A DNA stretch of 5,706 nucleotides, taken from an uncultured Lachnospiraceae bacterium. Its GTDB lineage: Bacteria > Bacillota_A > Clostridia > Lachnospirales > Lachnospiraceae. Location: the NCBI GenBank assembly GCA_946630765.1, contig CAMOZF010000132.1, positions 1 through 5,706 of the forward strand, read 5' to 3'. How positions within the stretch are numbered: the first letter of the stretch is position 1; every line of letters begins with the position of its first letter. Under the pieces are notes generated by a model, which saw only the letters and a list, made by a program, of their open reading frames with translations, made no database searches and was not told the DNA's origin. Position numbers and translations under genes: made by a program. Shown in pieces: positions 1 through 5,706 of the stretch.

Positions 1-2419
1 AATGTGCCATCGGCGCTTCATCGGCGGCTTCTTTTCCCGCATGCCCGAAGGAGGTTGTCAGAAGCCGGATGGAGGGCATAAGCGCCTGCATTTCAATAAG
101 GCGGTTCGGGAAGCAGTAGTCGGGGCAGGAGGCCTCCCCGGAACGCGCAGCGGCGAGGGCCTTTTCATGATGCGCTTCCGAAGCATTCAGATTCGCTGTT
201 TCCTCCTCCGCGTAAGCGATCAGATAGTATTTCATCGGATACTCGGCGGGGCAGAGCTCCAGGACTGACACGGCCAGTTCATACAGGCCGCATTCGATAA
301 ATTCGGCCGCGGTATTCAGATGTTCTTCAATCCTGCCGCCGCTCGCGCGGAGGAAGGCCTGATCATCATGCCGCAGGTACAGCAGCGGGAAATACAGCGG
401 ATCGATTGCAAGACTTTCCTCGACAAGGGCGTCGCGCTTTTTCAGATATTCTTTCTGAAGTTCCTGAGAAGCTGCGCTTTCCGAAAGCTTCTCAAGGACC
501 GCCGCCTTGAGCGTGCGCGCCTTCATGCTGTGGTACTGCCGAAGGAGCGCTTCTTCGACAAACTGCAGCGCCTGTTCGTAATCCTTCCGCCGAAGCGCAA
601 TCGATGCGAGGTGCCAGAAGGCCTGTCCCGCAGTCTCCGCCGACCAGGTCGCTTTGTAGAAGGCGTCGTAAGCCGCGTCCCATAGCCCGATAAGCCGCCT
701 TGAAAGGCCGAGATTGAACCAGACTTCCCCGTGATAGGGGTTCGGATTCCGCGTGCTCTGCTTCACGATGGCCTGCACGAAGTACTTTCCGCATTCCCTC
801 AGCTGCCCGTTTCGAAGAAGAAGCAGGCCGTAGGCGTTATTCAGGCGGATGTCCGTCGGATCGCGCCGAAGTCCCTCAAGATAATAATCCTGCGGCAGGA
901 AGGTGGCGTGCCGGTACTGCTCGAGATGCTGACCTGCAAGATACAGCTCCTCGAGAGATTCGATCTCGGCAGGCTTCTTCATCGCCTCCTGCGGTTCGGG
1001 GACCGGCTGGTTTTCCCGGACATATTCGCGGTAGGAAAGCAGCGTCCGGCCGTCTTCATCTGTGATTTCAACCGTATAATCCCGAAGGCCGGGGATCGTA
1101 TCCACGAAGGCCTCCTCCGGCCGAAGATCCGTGATTTTCTCGTAAACGGATTCTCTGGGTTCGCCCGGAGAAGTGAGATCCCGGGAGATGACGCGGATTT
1201 TTGCCTTCGGGAAATATTTACTCACGCAGATCTTGATCCTTCCCGCGCTTGCCTCTTCCGAAAGCTTCCGGTTCGCCTCCCGCCCGTATTCAAAGGGACT
1301 CAGCGCCAGCACATTTCCCTTCTCATCCAGATAATCCACGCCGAGGACCGCGTCCTTCGTCGCGTTGGAAACGCGCCCGACCGTACGGTAGGGCATGAAG
1401 TACTGGACAAAGTTCTTCTCCTCATGCGGCTTCAGCCAGGTGAAATCCGGCTGATTGTCGCAGAATACGCCGGTCATGAGCTCGATATACGGGCCGTCCT
1501 CGTCCGTCAGGTTTTTGTCCCAGGTCTTTCCGAAATCGCCGCAGCCCCAGGTCCACTGCTTCTTTCCCGGCGAGATGTGATGGTCCGCCACATGGAGAAG
1601 CCCCGCGCCGACCCCTTCGTCATAATTTCCGACAAAGTCAAAATCCGAGTGCGCCGCCATGTAGGAGGTGGGTACGCGGATATTTTTATAGCGGGAAATG
1701 TCCACGCCCGCCGAATAGTCTGCCTTATAATATTCGCCGGTCGCGATCGGGAAGGTCGAGACCGCGCGCTTTCCGTGGTCCATGACCGCATTCACATCCG
1801 GCGGGAAGACGGAGAAGGTGTTTTCATTCACGGAAACCGCGGGATTGGCCCACCACAGGAAGGTCTGTGGAAAATCGGTCGGGTTGTACAGCCTGCCGCG
1901 GATCTCGATATAGGCCCGGTCCGGATAGAGCGTGATCGCCGCATTTCCCTTCGTTCCGTACATGCGGTCGGTTTCGCCGATCGTCACCGTCGCGGAGCCG
2001 TCCGGGTTCTCGGAGACTGCGTAATCGACCGGCATGAAGGTCGAGGGACGGTGATGCTGCGGCCAGTTGAATTCGATGCCGCCCGAAATCCAGGGACCCG
2101 CGAGTCCCACGAGCGCCGGCTTGATGACGTGATTATAATAGATGAAATCATAGTTGTTCGTCTTGTCAAGCGCGCGCTGGATCCGGCCGCCCAGCTCCGG
2201 CAGGATCATTACAAGGAGATAGTCATTTTCCAGGAAAACCGCCTGATAGACATGATCGGTTTTCTCCTCGCTGATCTTTTCCGTCACCGGCAGCGGATAT
2301 ACCTTTCCGGTGCTGCCCTGATACGCCCGCTTTTCGATAAACAGCGGATTTTTCTCCGGAACGCCCGCCTCATAGGTCGGAATCGTAACGGCCTTTTCGT
2401 AAACCAGTGTCTTCTTCAT
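1..2419 (-). CDS. DUF5107 domain protein with C-terminal TPR repeats (partial, C-terminus beyond left edge)
   Basis: The frame is open from an ATG at 2419-2417 to the left edge: I checked all 806 codons and found no stop. The protein begins MKKTLVYEKAVTIPTYEAG. Residues about 15-330 match the DUF5107 family as I remember it, with blocks such as VMILPELGGRIQRA, GPWISGGIEFNWPQHHRPS (about 110-128), QTFLWWANPAV, HVADHHISPGKKQWTWG and DEDGPYIELMTGV. This family is thought to have a galactose-mutarotase-like beta fold; its reaction is not established. A linker region of about 330-500 follows, then helical TPR-type repeats from about 500 onward (for example YYLEGLRRDPTDIRLNNAYG and VWFNLGLSRRLIGLWDAAYDA). 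No signal peptide is seen, so it is probably cytoplasmic. Family members are usually about 1000-1100 residues, so a few hundred are missing. An AAGGAGGA site lies 6 bases upstream of the ATG and fixes the start. The sugar-like fold and the neighbouring AraC remnant and esterase suggest carbohydrate metabolism, which is inference. Confidence 0.9.
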   Translation of the reverse strand, partial: MKKTLVYEKAVTIPTYEAGVPEKNPLFIEKRAYQGSTGKVYPLPVTEKISEEKTDHVYQAVFLENDYLLVMILPELGGRIQRALDKTNNYDFIYYNHVIKPALVGLAGPWISGGIEFNWPQHHRPSTFMPVDYAVSENPDGSATVTIGETDRMYGTKGNAAITLYPDRAYIEIRGRLYNPTDFPQTFLWWANPAVSVNENTFSVFPPDVNAVMDHGKRAVSTFPIATGEYYKADYSAGVDISRYKNIRVPTSYMAAHSDFDFVGNYDEGVGAGLLHVADHHISPGKKQWTWGCGDFGKTWDKNLTDEDGPYIELMTGVFCDNQPDFTWLKPHEEKNFVQYFMPYRTVGRVSNATKDAVLGVDYLDEKGNVLALSPFEYGREANRKLSEEASAGRIKICVSKYFPKAKIRVISRDLTSPGEPRESVYEKITDLRPEEAFVDTIPGLRDYTVEITDEDGRTLLSYREYVRENQPVPEPQEAMKKPAEIESLEELYLAGQHLEQYRHATFLPQDYYLEGLRRDPTDIRLNNAYGLLLLRNGQLRECGKYFVQAIVKQSTRNPNPYHGEVWFNLGLSRRLIGLWDAAYDAFYKATWSAETAGQAFWHLASIALRRKDYEQALQFVEEALLRQYHSMKARTLKAAVLEKLSESAASQELQKEYLKKRDALVEESLAIDPLYFPLLYLRHDDQAFLRASGGRIEEHLNTAAEFIECGLYELAVSVLELCPAEYPMKYYLIAYAEEETANLNASEAHHEKALAAARSGEASCPDYCFPNRLIEMQALMPSIRLLTTSFGHAGKEAADEAPMAH

Positions 2420-2425
2420 CGTCCT

Positions 2426-2433
2426 TCCTCCTT
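2426..2433 (-). promoter_or_regulatory. Ribosome binding site of the DUF5107 gene
   Basis: AAGGAGGA on the minus strand, 6 bases before the ATG at 2419. It is a near-perfect anti-16S match and decides the start codon of the large gene. Confidence 0.9.
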
Positions 2434-2444
2434 CTTGCCAATAT

Positions 2445-2475
2445 ATCTTATTTTTCCACATCAGGCCATCTTCAA
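2445..2475 (-). promoter_or_regulatory. Possible weak sigma-70-type promoter before the DUF5107 gene
   Basis: In the 66-base gap between the AraC remnant and the DUF5107 gene, the minus strand has TTGAAG (2470-2475) and TAAGAT (2445-2450) with a 19-base spacer. An overlapping TATATT lies just downstream. The spacer is longer than ideal, so this is only a candidate. If the gene was controlled by the neighbouring AraC protein, a weak activator-dependent promoter would be expected, but no operator repeat could be made out. Confidence 0.25.
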
Positions 2476-2485
2476 AATTGCGCTT

Positions 2486-2822
2486 TCATATCGAAAAATT
2501 GCTTTTTATTCCTCCTTTGCAGCTGCGGTTCAGGTAATCCGCGCTGTAATTGAAAAGCTCTGACAGCTCCGTGCATGAAAGGAAGCCCTCCGTGTGCCTG
2601 AAGCCGCGGTTGATGAGACAGGCGGAGCCTGCCGGATACTGGTAGTCCTGGCCTTCGATACAGTTGATGACGGTTCCCTCGAGGACGATCATCACGGCGG
2701 CCGGTCCCATGGACAAAAATGATTCCTTCTTCCGAGCTCACCTTGCCGGGTCGGATGCCGGAATAGAAAGTTCTAAATTCATCGAAAAAGGCCGCCGCAC
2801 TCTTTGAACTGCTTCCCGTCAA
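2486..2822 (-). pseudogene. AraC-family regulator remnant (frame-broken, internally deleted)
   Basis: The readable part at 2486-2716 translates to a cupin-like segment (VMIVLEGTVINCIEGQDYQY, PAGSACLINRGFRHTEGFLS) typical of the N-terminal ligand-binding half of AraC regulators. It runs without a gap into TELSELFNYSADYLNRSCK, which resembles the first helix-turn-helix of the AraC DNA-binding domain. Intact members have well over 100 residues between these parts, and a second helix-turn-helix of about 50 residues after them, so an internal deletion and a C-terminal loss are inferred. Upstream, another frame (2822 to about 2710) gives FFDEFRTFYSGIRPGKV then EEGIIFVHG, which could be the missing N-terminus. 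The two join if one base was lost or gained near 2700-2713. The cupin frame itself meets a stop at 2738-2740. The remnant abuts the IS end at 2819-2822, so its original start and promoter are gone or displaced. It lies just upstream of the DUF5107 gene in the same direction, the usual place for a local regulator. Confidence 0.7.
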
Positions 2823-2848
2823 GTAGACAGTTGAAAAAATAAAAACTT
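2819..2848 (+). repeat. IS terminal inverted repeat, transposase 3' side
   Basis: Reads TCAAGTAGACAGTTG, then an A-rich tract ending CTT. Against the inward-read opposite end (4516 down to 4487) 24 of 30 bases agree, with mismatches at the fourth base, the three bases after GTAGACA, and two in the A-rich part. Confidence 0.8.
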
Positions 2849-2880
2849 TCTGCCATCAGATTTCGTTCTGGTGGCAGTTT
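2832..2880 (-). terminator. Rho-independent terminator after OrfB
   Basis: Directly after the OrfB stop (TAA, 2881-2883) the minus strand has CTGCCA, one mismatch, CAGA, loop ACGAAA, TCTG, TGGCAG (hairpin 2850-2877). A T-rich run complementary to 2834-2849 follows. On the plus strand the same stem is followed by TTTTTA, so it could act in both directions and insulate the element from readthrough entering at this end. It lies inside the IS and overlaps the terminal repeat. Confidence 0.75.
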
Positions 2881-3810
2881 TTATGCTGCCGCCAGATATT
2901 GTTCGTGTTTCTCCATCGGCGTCAGAACACCCAGGTTCCTCTGTAGCCGTCTATTGTTGTAGTACTCGATGTAATCCTCTATCATTTTTACAAGTGTAGT
3001 CCGGTCAATGAAACGATTGCCGTAATATCGTTCCCTCTTGAGAATACCCCAGAATCCTTCCATTGGTCCGTTATCAATACATTTGGCCACTCTGGACATG
3101 CTCTGGGTCATCCCTGCGGCTTCAAGCTTGGCATGAAAGCTCCGGTTGGTGTATTGGAATCCCCTGTCGCTATGGCACAGAGGTTTCGCTCCGGGGTTCT
3201 CTGCGATGGCTGTATCAAACGTGTCAAATACCAATGAATTATTGTTTGATTCTCCAATAACGTACGATACAACTCTCCGGTCGTATAAGTCAAGAATGGC
3301 ACTCAGATAAACCTTATGCACCTCAACACCTGTGTAATATTTGAATTCCGTGACATCTGTCAGCCACTTCTGGTTTGGTGATTCTGCCGTGAATTCTCTG
3401 TTAAGGACGTTTTCTGCAATAAACTGTGGATTCGCTGCCTGTCTTGTACACCCGTTGTTGGAATACTTGATTGTAGATTTGATCCCTTTCTTTCGACAGA
3501 TCCGCAGCACCCGCTTGTCGTTTGCCTTGATGCCGTGATACCTGTCCAGATCATCACGTATCCTTCTGTACCCCTTATCCGGGCTCTCCATGTGGATTTT
3601 TTCAATCTCATCTGCGATTCGTTCATTTTCCGCCTCATAAGCAGGAGTGTCTCTATGAAGCCATTTATAGTAAGCAGCCCGGGATACATGACCCAGTTTA
3701 CAAAGCGCTCCGATTGAATAACCATGCTCCTCGCGTTCTTCTTTGATTGCCTGGTAGATCGGCCAATGCCTGACCAGGCTTAGCCCCGCCTCCTCTCTAT
3801 CTCGTCGAGT
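2881..3810 (-). CDS. IS3-family transposase OrfB (DDE integrase), expressed as the C-terminal part of OrfAB
   Basis: Catalytic subunit of the transposase, which cuts and joins the IS ends. The frame is open from 3834 and is entered by -1 frameshift at about 3810, giving 309 residues. The start has a helix-turn-helix-like segment (EEHGYSIGALCKLGHVSRAAYYKWLH), then the HTH_21-type SPDKGYRRIRDDL. The rve integrase core follows. Counting from the internal ATG at 3591, the acidic residues are D79 (WLTDVTEF), D142 (CHSDRGFQ) and E178 (NGPMEGFWGILKRE). The second and third are separated by 35 residues, and K185 lies 7 after the glutamate: the intact D,D(35)E-K/R pattern of IS3 elements. It ends EYYNNRRLQRNLGVLTPMEK and a short tail, the usual C-terminus. 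The ATG at 3591 lies too far inside the domain to be the natural start, because strongly family-like sequence precedes it. Confidence 0.93.
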   Translation of the reverse strand, partial: TRRDREEAGLSLVRHWPIYQAIKEEREEHGYSIGALCKLGHVSRAAYYKWLHRDTPAYEAENERIADEIEKIHMESPDKGYRRIRDDLDRYHGIKANDKRVLRICRKKGIKSTIKYSNNGCTRQAANPQFIAENVLNREFTAESPNQKWLTDVTEFKYYTGVEVHKVYLSAILDLYDRRVVSYVIGESNNNSLVFDTFDTAIAENPGAKPLCHSDRGFQYTNRSFHAKLEAAGMTQSMSRVAKCIDNGPMEGFWGILKRERYYGNRFIDRTTLVKMIEDYIEYYNNRRLQRNLGVLTPMEKHEQYLAAA

Positions 3811-4463
3811 TTTTTTAAGAAAGATACCTCCATTTCAGCGCGTTCCTTTTCGGCGCGCAGGATTCTGTTCTCTGCCCGGAGTCTCTCCAGTTCAGACATT
3901 TCTTCAGTCGGCTTTGACCTGCCGCGTCGGTCCTGAAGGGCGTTTACCCCACCTGCTTCATACTTGACGGTATAGCTTCGTGCCTGCTGATATGAAATGT
4001 CAAATTGAGCCGCTGTTTCAGCATAATTATGATCATGTGCAATGCAGTATTGAACGATCTCCACCCTTTCATCGAAGGTGGTTTTCCTTCCTTTGGTCAT
4101 GATGACTGTTCCTCCTGTCCCGGAAGCTTTCAGCTCCTTATGACCATTATATACCATAATCCATCTTCTGAGTTGGGTTGTTGAACGAATTTGATATTTT
4201 TTTAGTATCTCCTTCACCGGCATCTTATGAGTCAGATAATCCTGAACAGCTGCCTCTTTGGTCTCTTTAGAATAGTGCGTAGTAGAAGAACCAGTCCTTA
4301 GACCTTCTATACCAAAGGTTTCATATAGCCTTATCCAGTCTTTCAGTGCACTTTGGGCCATTCCATAGACTCGGCATAGCTCCCGGAAACCGTGGACTCC
4401 AGTCTGGTATTCCAGGAGAATCTTCTCTTTCTCCTCATATGAGTACTTATGTTTAAAACTCAA
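3780..4463 (-). CDS. IS3-family transposase OrfA (three helix-turn-helix units and leucine zipper)
   Basis: DNA-binding subunit that recognises the IS ends and supplies the N-terminus of OrfAB. I prefer the TTG at 4463-4461 (protein fMet-SFKHKYSYEEKEKIL) because GGAAGGGGG (4470-4478) lies 6 bases before it. The ATG at 4484 adds seven residues (MPGRGHI) but has no such site. Numbered from that ATG, helix-turn-helix units lie at about 15-63 (FRELCRVYGMAQSALKDWI), 71-118 (VKEILKKYQIRSTTQLRRWI) and 136-186 (YAETAAQFDISYQQARSYTV). A charged coiled coil follows at about 194-228 (ELERLRAENRILRAEKERAE) for dimerisation. It ends SFLKKLDEIERRRG, overlapping OrfB by the usual -1 offset. With three units it is longer than a classic two-unit IS150 OrfA. 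Confidence 0.88.
   Translation of the reverse strand: MSFKHKYSYEEKEKILLEYQTGVHGFRELCRVYGMAQSALKDWIRLYETFGIEGLRTGSSTTHYSKETKEAAVQDYLTHKMPVKEILKKYQIRSTTQLRRWIMVYNGHKELKASGTGGTVIMTKGRKTTFDERVEIVQYCIAHDHNYAETAAQFDISYQQARSYTVKYEAGGVNALQDRRGRSKPTEEMSELERLRAENRILRAEKERAEMEVSFLKKLDEIERRRG
3810..3818 (-). promoter_or_regulatory. Programmed -1 frameshift site joining OrfA to OrfB
   Basis: The minus strand reads TTA AAA AAA in the OrfA frame, with seven consecutive A at 3810-3816. OrfA continues CTC GAC GAG and stops at 3780-3782. Slipping back one base gives ACT CGA CGA, which is the OrfB frame and stays open to 2881. IS3 elements are known to use A-rich slippery heptamers here to make the OrfAB transposase. 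From the ATG at 4484 the fusion would be 225 + 309 = 534 residues (527 from the TTG). A GAGGAGGCGGGG tract just downstream (about 3785-3796) could form part of a stimulatory structure or serve OrfB re-initiation; which is not clear. Confidence 0.85.
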
Positions 4464-4469
4464 AATATG

Positions 4470-4478
4470 CCCCCTTCC
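4470..4478 (-). promoter_or_regulatory. Ribosome binding site of OrfA, selecting a TTG start
   Basis: GGAAGGGGG on the minus strand, 6 bases before TTG 4463-4461. The upstream in-frame ATG at 4484 has only AT-rich inverted-repeat sequence before it, so this site favours the TTG start. Confidence 0.6.
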
Positions 4479-4486
4479 AGGCATGC

Positions 4487-4516
4487 AAGCTTTTATTATT
4501 TCGCTTGTCTACCTGA
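4487..4516 (-). repeat. IS terminal inverted repeat, transposase 5' side
   Basis: Read inward on the minus strand it is TCAGGTAGACAAGCG, then an AT-rich tract ending GCTT, pairing with the repeat at 2819-2848. It lies directly upstream of OrfA. Its AATAATAAAA stretch could contribute a -10-like element for the transposase, but no matching -35 is convincing. Confidence 0.8.
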
Positions 4517-4578
4517 AAGGGAGCATATCATTTTCTTAGTGCGACGGCCCCTTTTTGCATGTCCGGGCGATCAGTTTC
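4517..4578. other. Short gap between esterase stop and IS end
   Basis: This gap of 62 bases holds no gene. The minus strand can pair AAAGGG with CCCTTT (4549-4554 with 4516-4521) over a 27-base loop, too open to call a terminator with any confidence. If it was one, the IS now sits exactly where its T tract would continue. Confidence 0.4.
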
Positions 4579-5706
4579 TCAGATCGACGGATAATGGTCC
4601 AGATGGTAAGCGATCCGGTAAACCGCGGCTTCGCTCATCTCTTCTTTCTTCCTGGCAGGTGCATCCGTAAACTCCATCACAAAGGGAGCGTCTGCCTTCC
4701 AGCTTTCCCAGCGCGGAAGTTCGTTCCCGTTGTGATCGCAGCCGTTCGGATCGCCGGTCTTTATGAAATTGGTCCAGTAGGCCACGACCTGGCGGGCGAG
4801 ATCGTAATGCTTTCCCCTGAAAGGCCGCCAGCAGCGGGAGACGGAGTTGAACGTGAACCAGAGGTCGGACCCGTGATAGGGACCGGGGTTGTCGTCGCCG
4901 GGAATGTCATGATTGAATTCATAGCAGTAATCCGCCGTCCGCGTATGGTTCGCCTCCGCAAGGAGGTAGGTCTGGGCGGAGATGAAGCGGGAATTCATCA
5001 CATCCATGCGGCAGAACGCCTGCATTTTTTCCAGGGAATCCAGTTCAAAGAGCCGGATGACTTCCTCCGTATCCTCGTGGAAAATCCGGGAAAGCATAGT
5101 GCGGAATTCTTCCTCCGTTTTGGGCAGGAAACCGCCGGCGGGGCTTCCGGGCCCCTCACCGCGTGTATTCCCGAGGATATACGGCACTTTATGATGATGG
5201 TTATGGATCATGCAGTCGAGCGTGCTTTCCGGAAGCAGGATCCCGTCCACCCGGGGGCTCCAGCGGGTAAATCCGCCGCCGATGTTCCGGTACGCCCGGT
5301 AAATCTCTTCGGCCGGGAGCTTCCTTGCTTCCTCGATGCTCCGGACACCGAGAAGCTGCAGGATTTCCTCGCCGGTTTTTTCCGCGTCCTCGATCGGGGT
5401 GCAGTCCGAGCCGTATCCGAAGGCACGAAGTCCGCCGCCGGACTGGGAGATAGCGCCCGAGAACAGTCCCTTTGCCAGAGGAGAGCTCAGAAGGGAAATG
5501 ACTGCGCCCGCACCGCCGGACTGGCCGCCGATCGTTACCCGCTCCGGATCGCCGCCGAAAGCGCGGATATTTTTCCGGATCCATTTCAGTGCGAAGATCA
5601 GGTCCTCGAGACAATAGTTCCCGCGGGGACCGCCCGGATTTTCCTGAGTCAGCTCCTTATGCGCCATCCAGCCGAAGATATTGACGCGGTAGCCGACCGT
5701 GATCAT
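4579..5706 (-). CDS. Type B carboxylesterase (partial, N-terminus beyond right edge)
   Basis: Alpha/beta-hydrolase that cleaves carboxylic esters; the natural substrate cannot be told from the sequence. The 375 visible residues start at an internal Met within the typical stretch ITVGYRVNIFGWMAHKELT, followed by GGPRGNYCLEDLIFALKWI and RAFGGDPERVTIGGQSGG. The catalytic nucleophile is S63 in GGQSGG (codon 5518-5520). The acid is most likely E184 (LGNTRGEG), and the histidine is H278 in GPYHGSDLWFTFN, the usual HGSEL-like motif. It ends with YWTNFIKTGDPNG and a short tail, a normal C-terminus for the family. Family members are about 480-550 residues, so roughly 100-130 N-terminal residues, including the oxyanion-hole GGG region, lie outside the window. 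The Met at 5706 is therefore not the true start. The reading frame is undamaged; its stop lies about 60 bases from the IS end. Confidence 0.93.
   Translation of the reverse strand: MITVGYRVNIFGWMAHKELTQENPGGPRGNYCLEDLIFALKWIRKNIRAFGGDPERVTIGGQSGGAGAVISLLSSPLAKGLFSGAISQSGGGLRAFGYGSDCTPIEDAEKTGEEILQLLGVRSIEEARKLPAEEIYRAYRNIGGGFTRWSPRVDGILLPESTLDCMIHNHHHKVPYILGNTRGEGPGSPAGGFLPKTEEEFRTMLSRIFHEDTEEVIRLFELDSLEKMQAFCRMDVMNSRFISAQTYLLAEANHTRTADYCYEFNHDIPGDDNPGPYHGSDLWFTFNSVSRCWRPFRGKHYDLARQVVAYWTNFIKTGDPNGCDHNGNELPRWESWKADAPFVMEFTDAPARKKEEMSEAAVYRIAYHLDHYPSI

Larger units (their letters stand above)
2819..4516 (-). mobile_element. IS3-family insertion sequence (IS150-like), apparently complete
   Basis: An element of about 1.70 kb carries OrfA and OrfB on the minus strand, bounded by imperfect terminal inverted repeats. 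It is visibly richer in A and T than the esterase and DUF5107 genes on either side. The repeats match at 24 of 30 positions when taken as 2819-2848 against the complement of 4487-4516; the outermost block TCA(A/G)GTAGACA is shared. The exact outer base is uncertain by about 4, because no 3-5 base target duplication is visible for any choice of end. Both reading frames, the DDE residues, the slippery site and the terminator look intact, so the element may be active. Confidence 0.88.

Noticed and set aside
2..685. Plus-strand frames at 2-268 and 320-685 near the left edge.
   Set aside because: Both lie antisense to the TPR region of the DUF5107 gene, which reads through without interruption and with TPR-like sequence.
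731..2563. A 610-codon open frame on the plus strand.
   Set aside because: It is the exact in-register antisense of the DUF5107 gene. Its protein is rich in Arg, Ile and Val with no recognisable domain, and it lacks a ribosome site. GC-rich codon use leaves few stops on the opposite strand.
2806..2822. An outward-facing TTGACG at the IS end (2817-2822) as the -35 of a promoter driving the AraC/DUF5107 side.
   Set aside because: The position 17 bases downstream holds TGCGGC, nothing like a -10 box, so a hybrid promoter is not supported.
4516..4554. AAAGGG/CCCTTT pairing after the esterase stop as a terminator.
   Set aside because: Only six pairs around a 27-base loop and no proper T run on the minus strand.
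1..5706. A new defence system, CRISPR array, RNA gene or retroelement.
   Set aside because: No spaced direct repeats, tRNA-like folds, reverse-transcriptase motifs or toxin-antitoxin pairs are seen. The window is explained by an esterase, an IS3 element, an AraC remnant and a DUF5107 gene.

Overview
The window looks like the chromosome of a gut-type Clostridia (Bacillota; Lachnospiraceae or Oscillospiraceae-like). The evidence is strong AGGAGG ribosome binding sites, a GC-rich host background with clearly AT-richer inserted DNA, and genes of a type common in carbohydrate-oriented clusters of these bacteria. The assignment is an inference from style and content; no species marker is present. 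All real genes read on the minus strand.

Layout, in the direction of transcription (right to left). (1) 4579-5706: the C-terminal three quarters of a type B carboxylesterase, entering from beyond the right edge, with its Ser/Glu/His triad visible. (2) About 2819-4516: a complete-looking IS3-family insertion sequence (IS150-like) with imperfect terminal inverted repeats. It has OrfA (three helix-turn-helix units plus a coiled coil), OrfB (DDE integrase with intact D, D(35)E and K), an A7 slippery site for -1 frameshifting, and a hairpin terminator directly after the OrfB stop. (3) 2486-2822: remains of an AraC-type regulator. A cupin-like segment is joined directly to a piece of the AraC helix-turn-helix, with a frame break; the gene is dead and abuts the IS. 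(4) 1-2419: a large gene open for all 806 visible codons and leaving the window at the left. It encodes a DUF5107-type protein (galactose-mutarotase-like fold) with a C-terminal TPR region.

Taken together, this looks like a small sugar- or glycoside-related locus (esterase, AraC regulator, DUF5107/TPR protein) whose regulator has decayed and which has been split by an insertion sequence. The DUF5107 gene keeps a perfect ribosome binding site and an uninterrupted frame, so it is probably still functional. There is no CRISPR array, RNA gene or obviously new defence system. The least understood component is the DUF5107/TPR protein. The clearest mechanistic feature is the transposase frameshift cassette.
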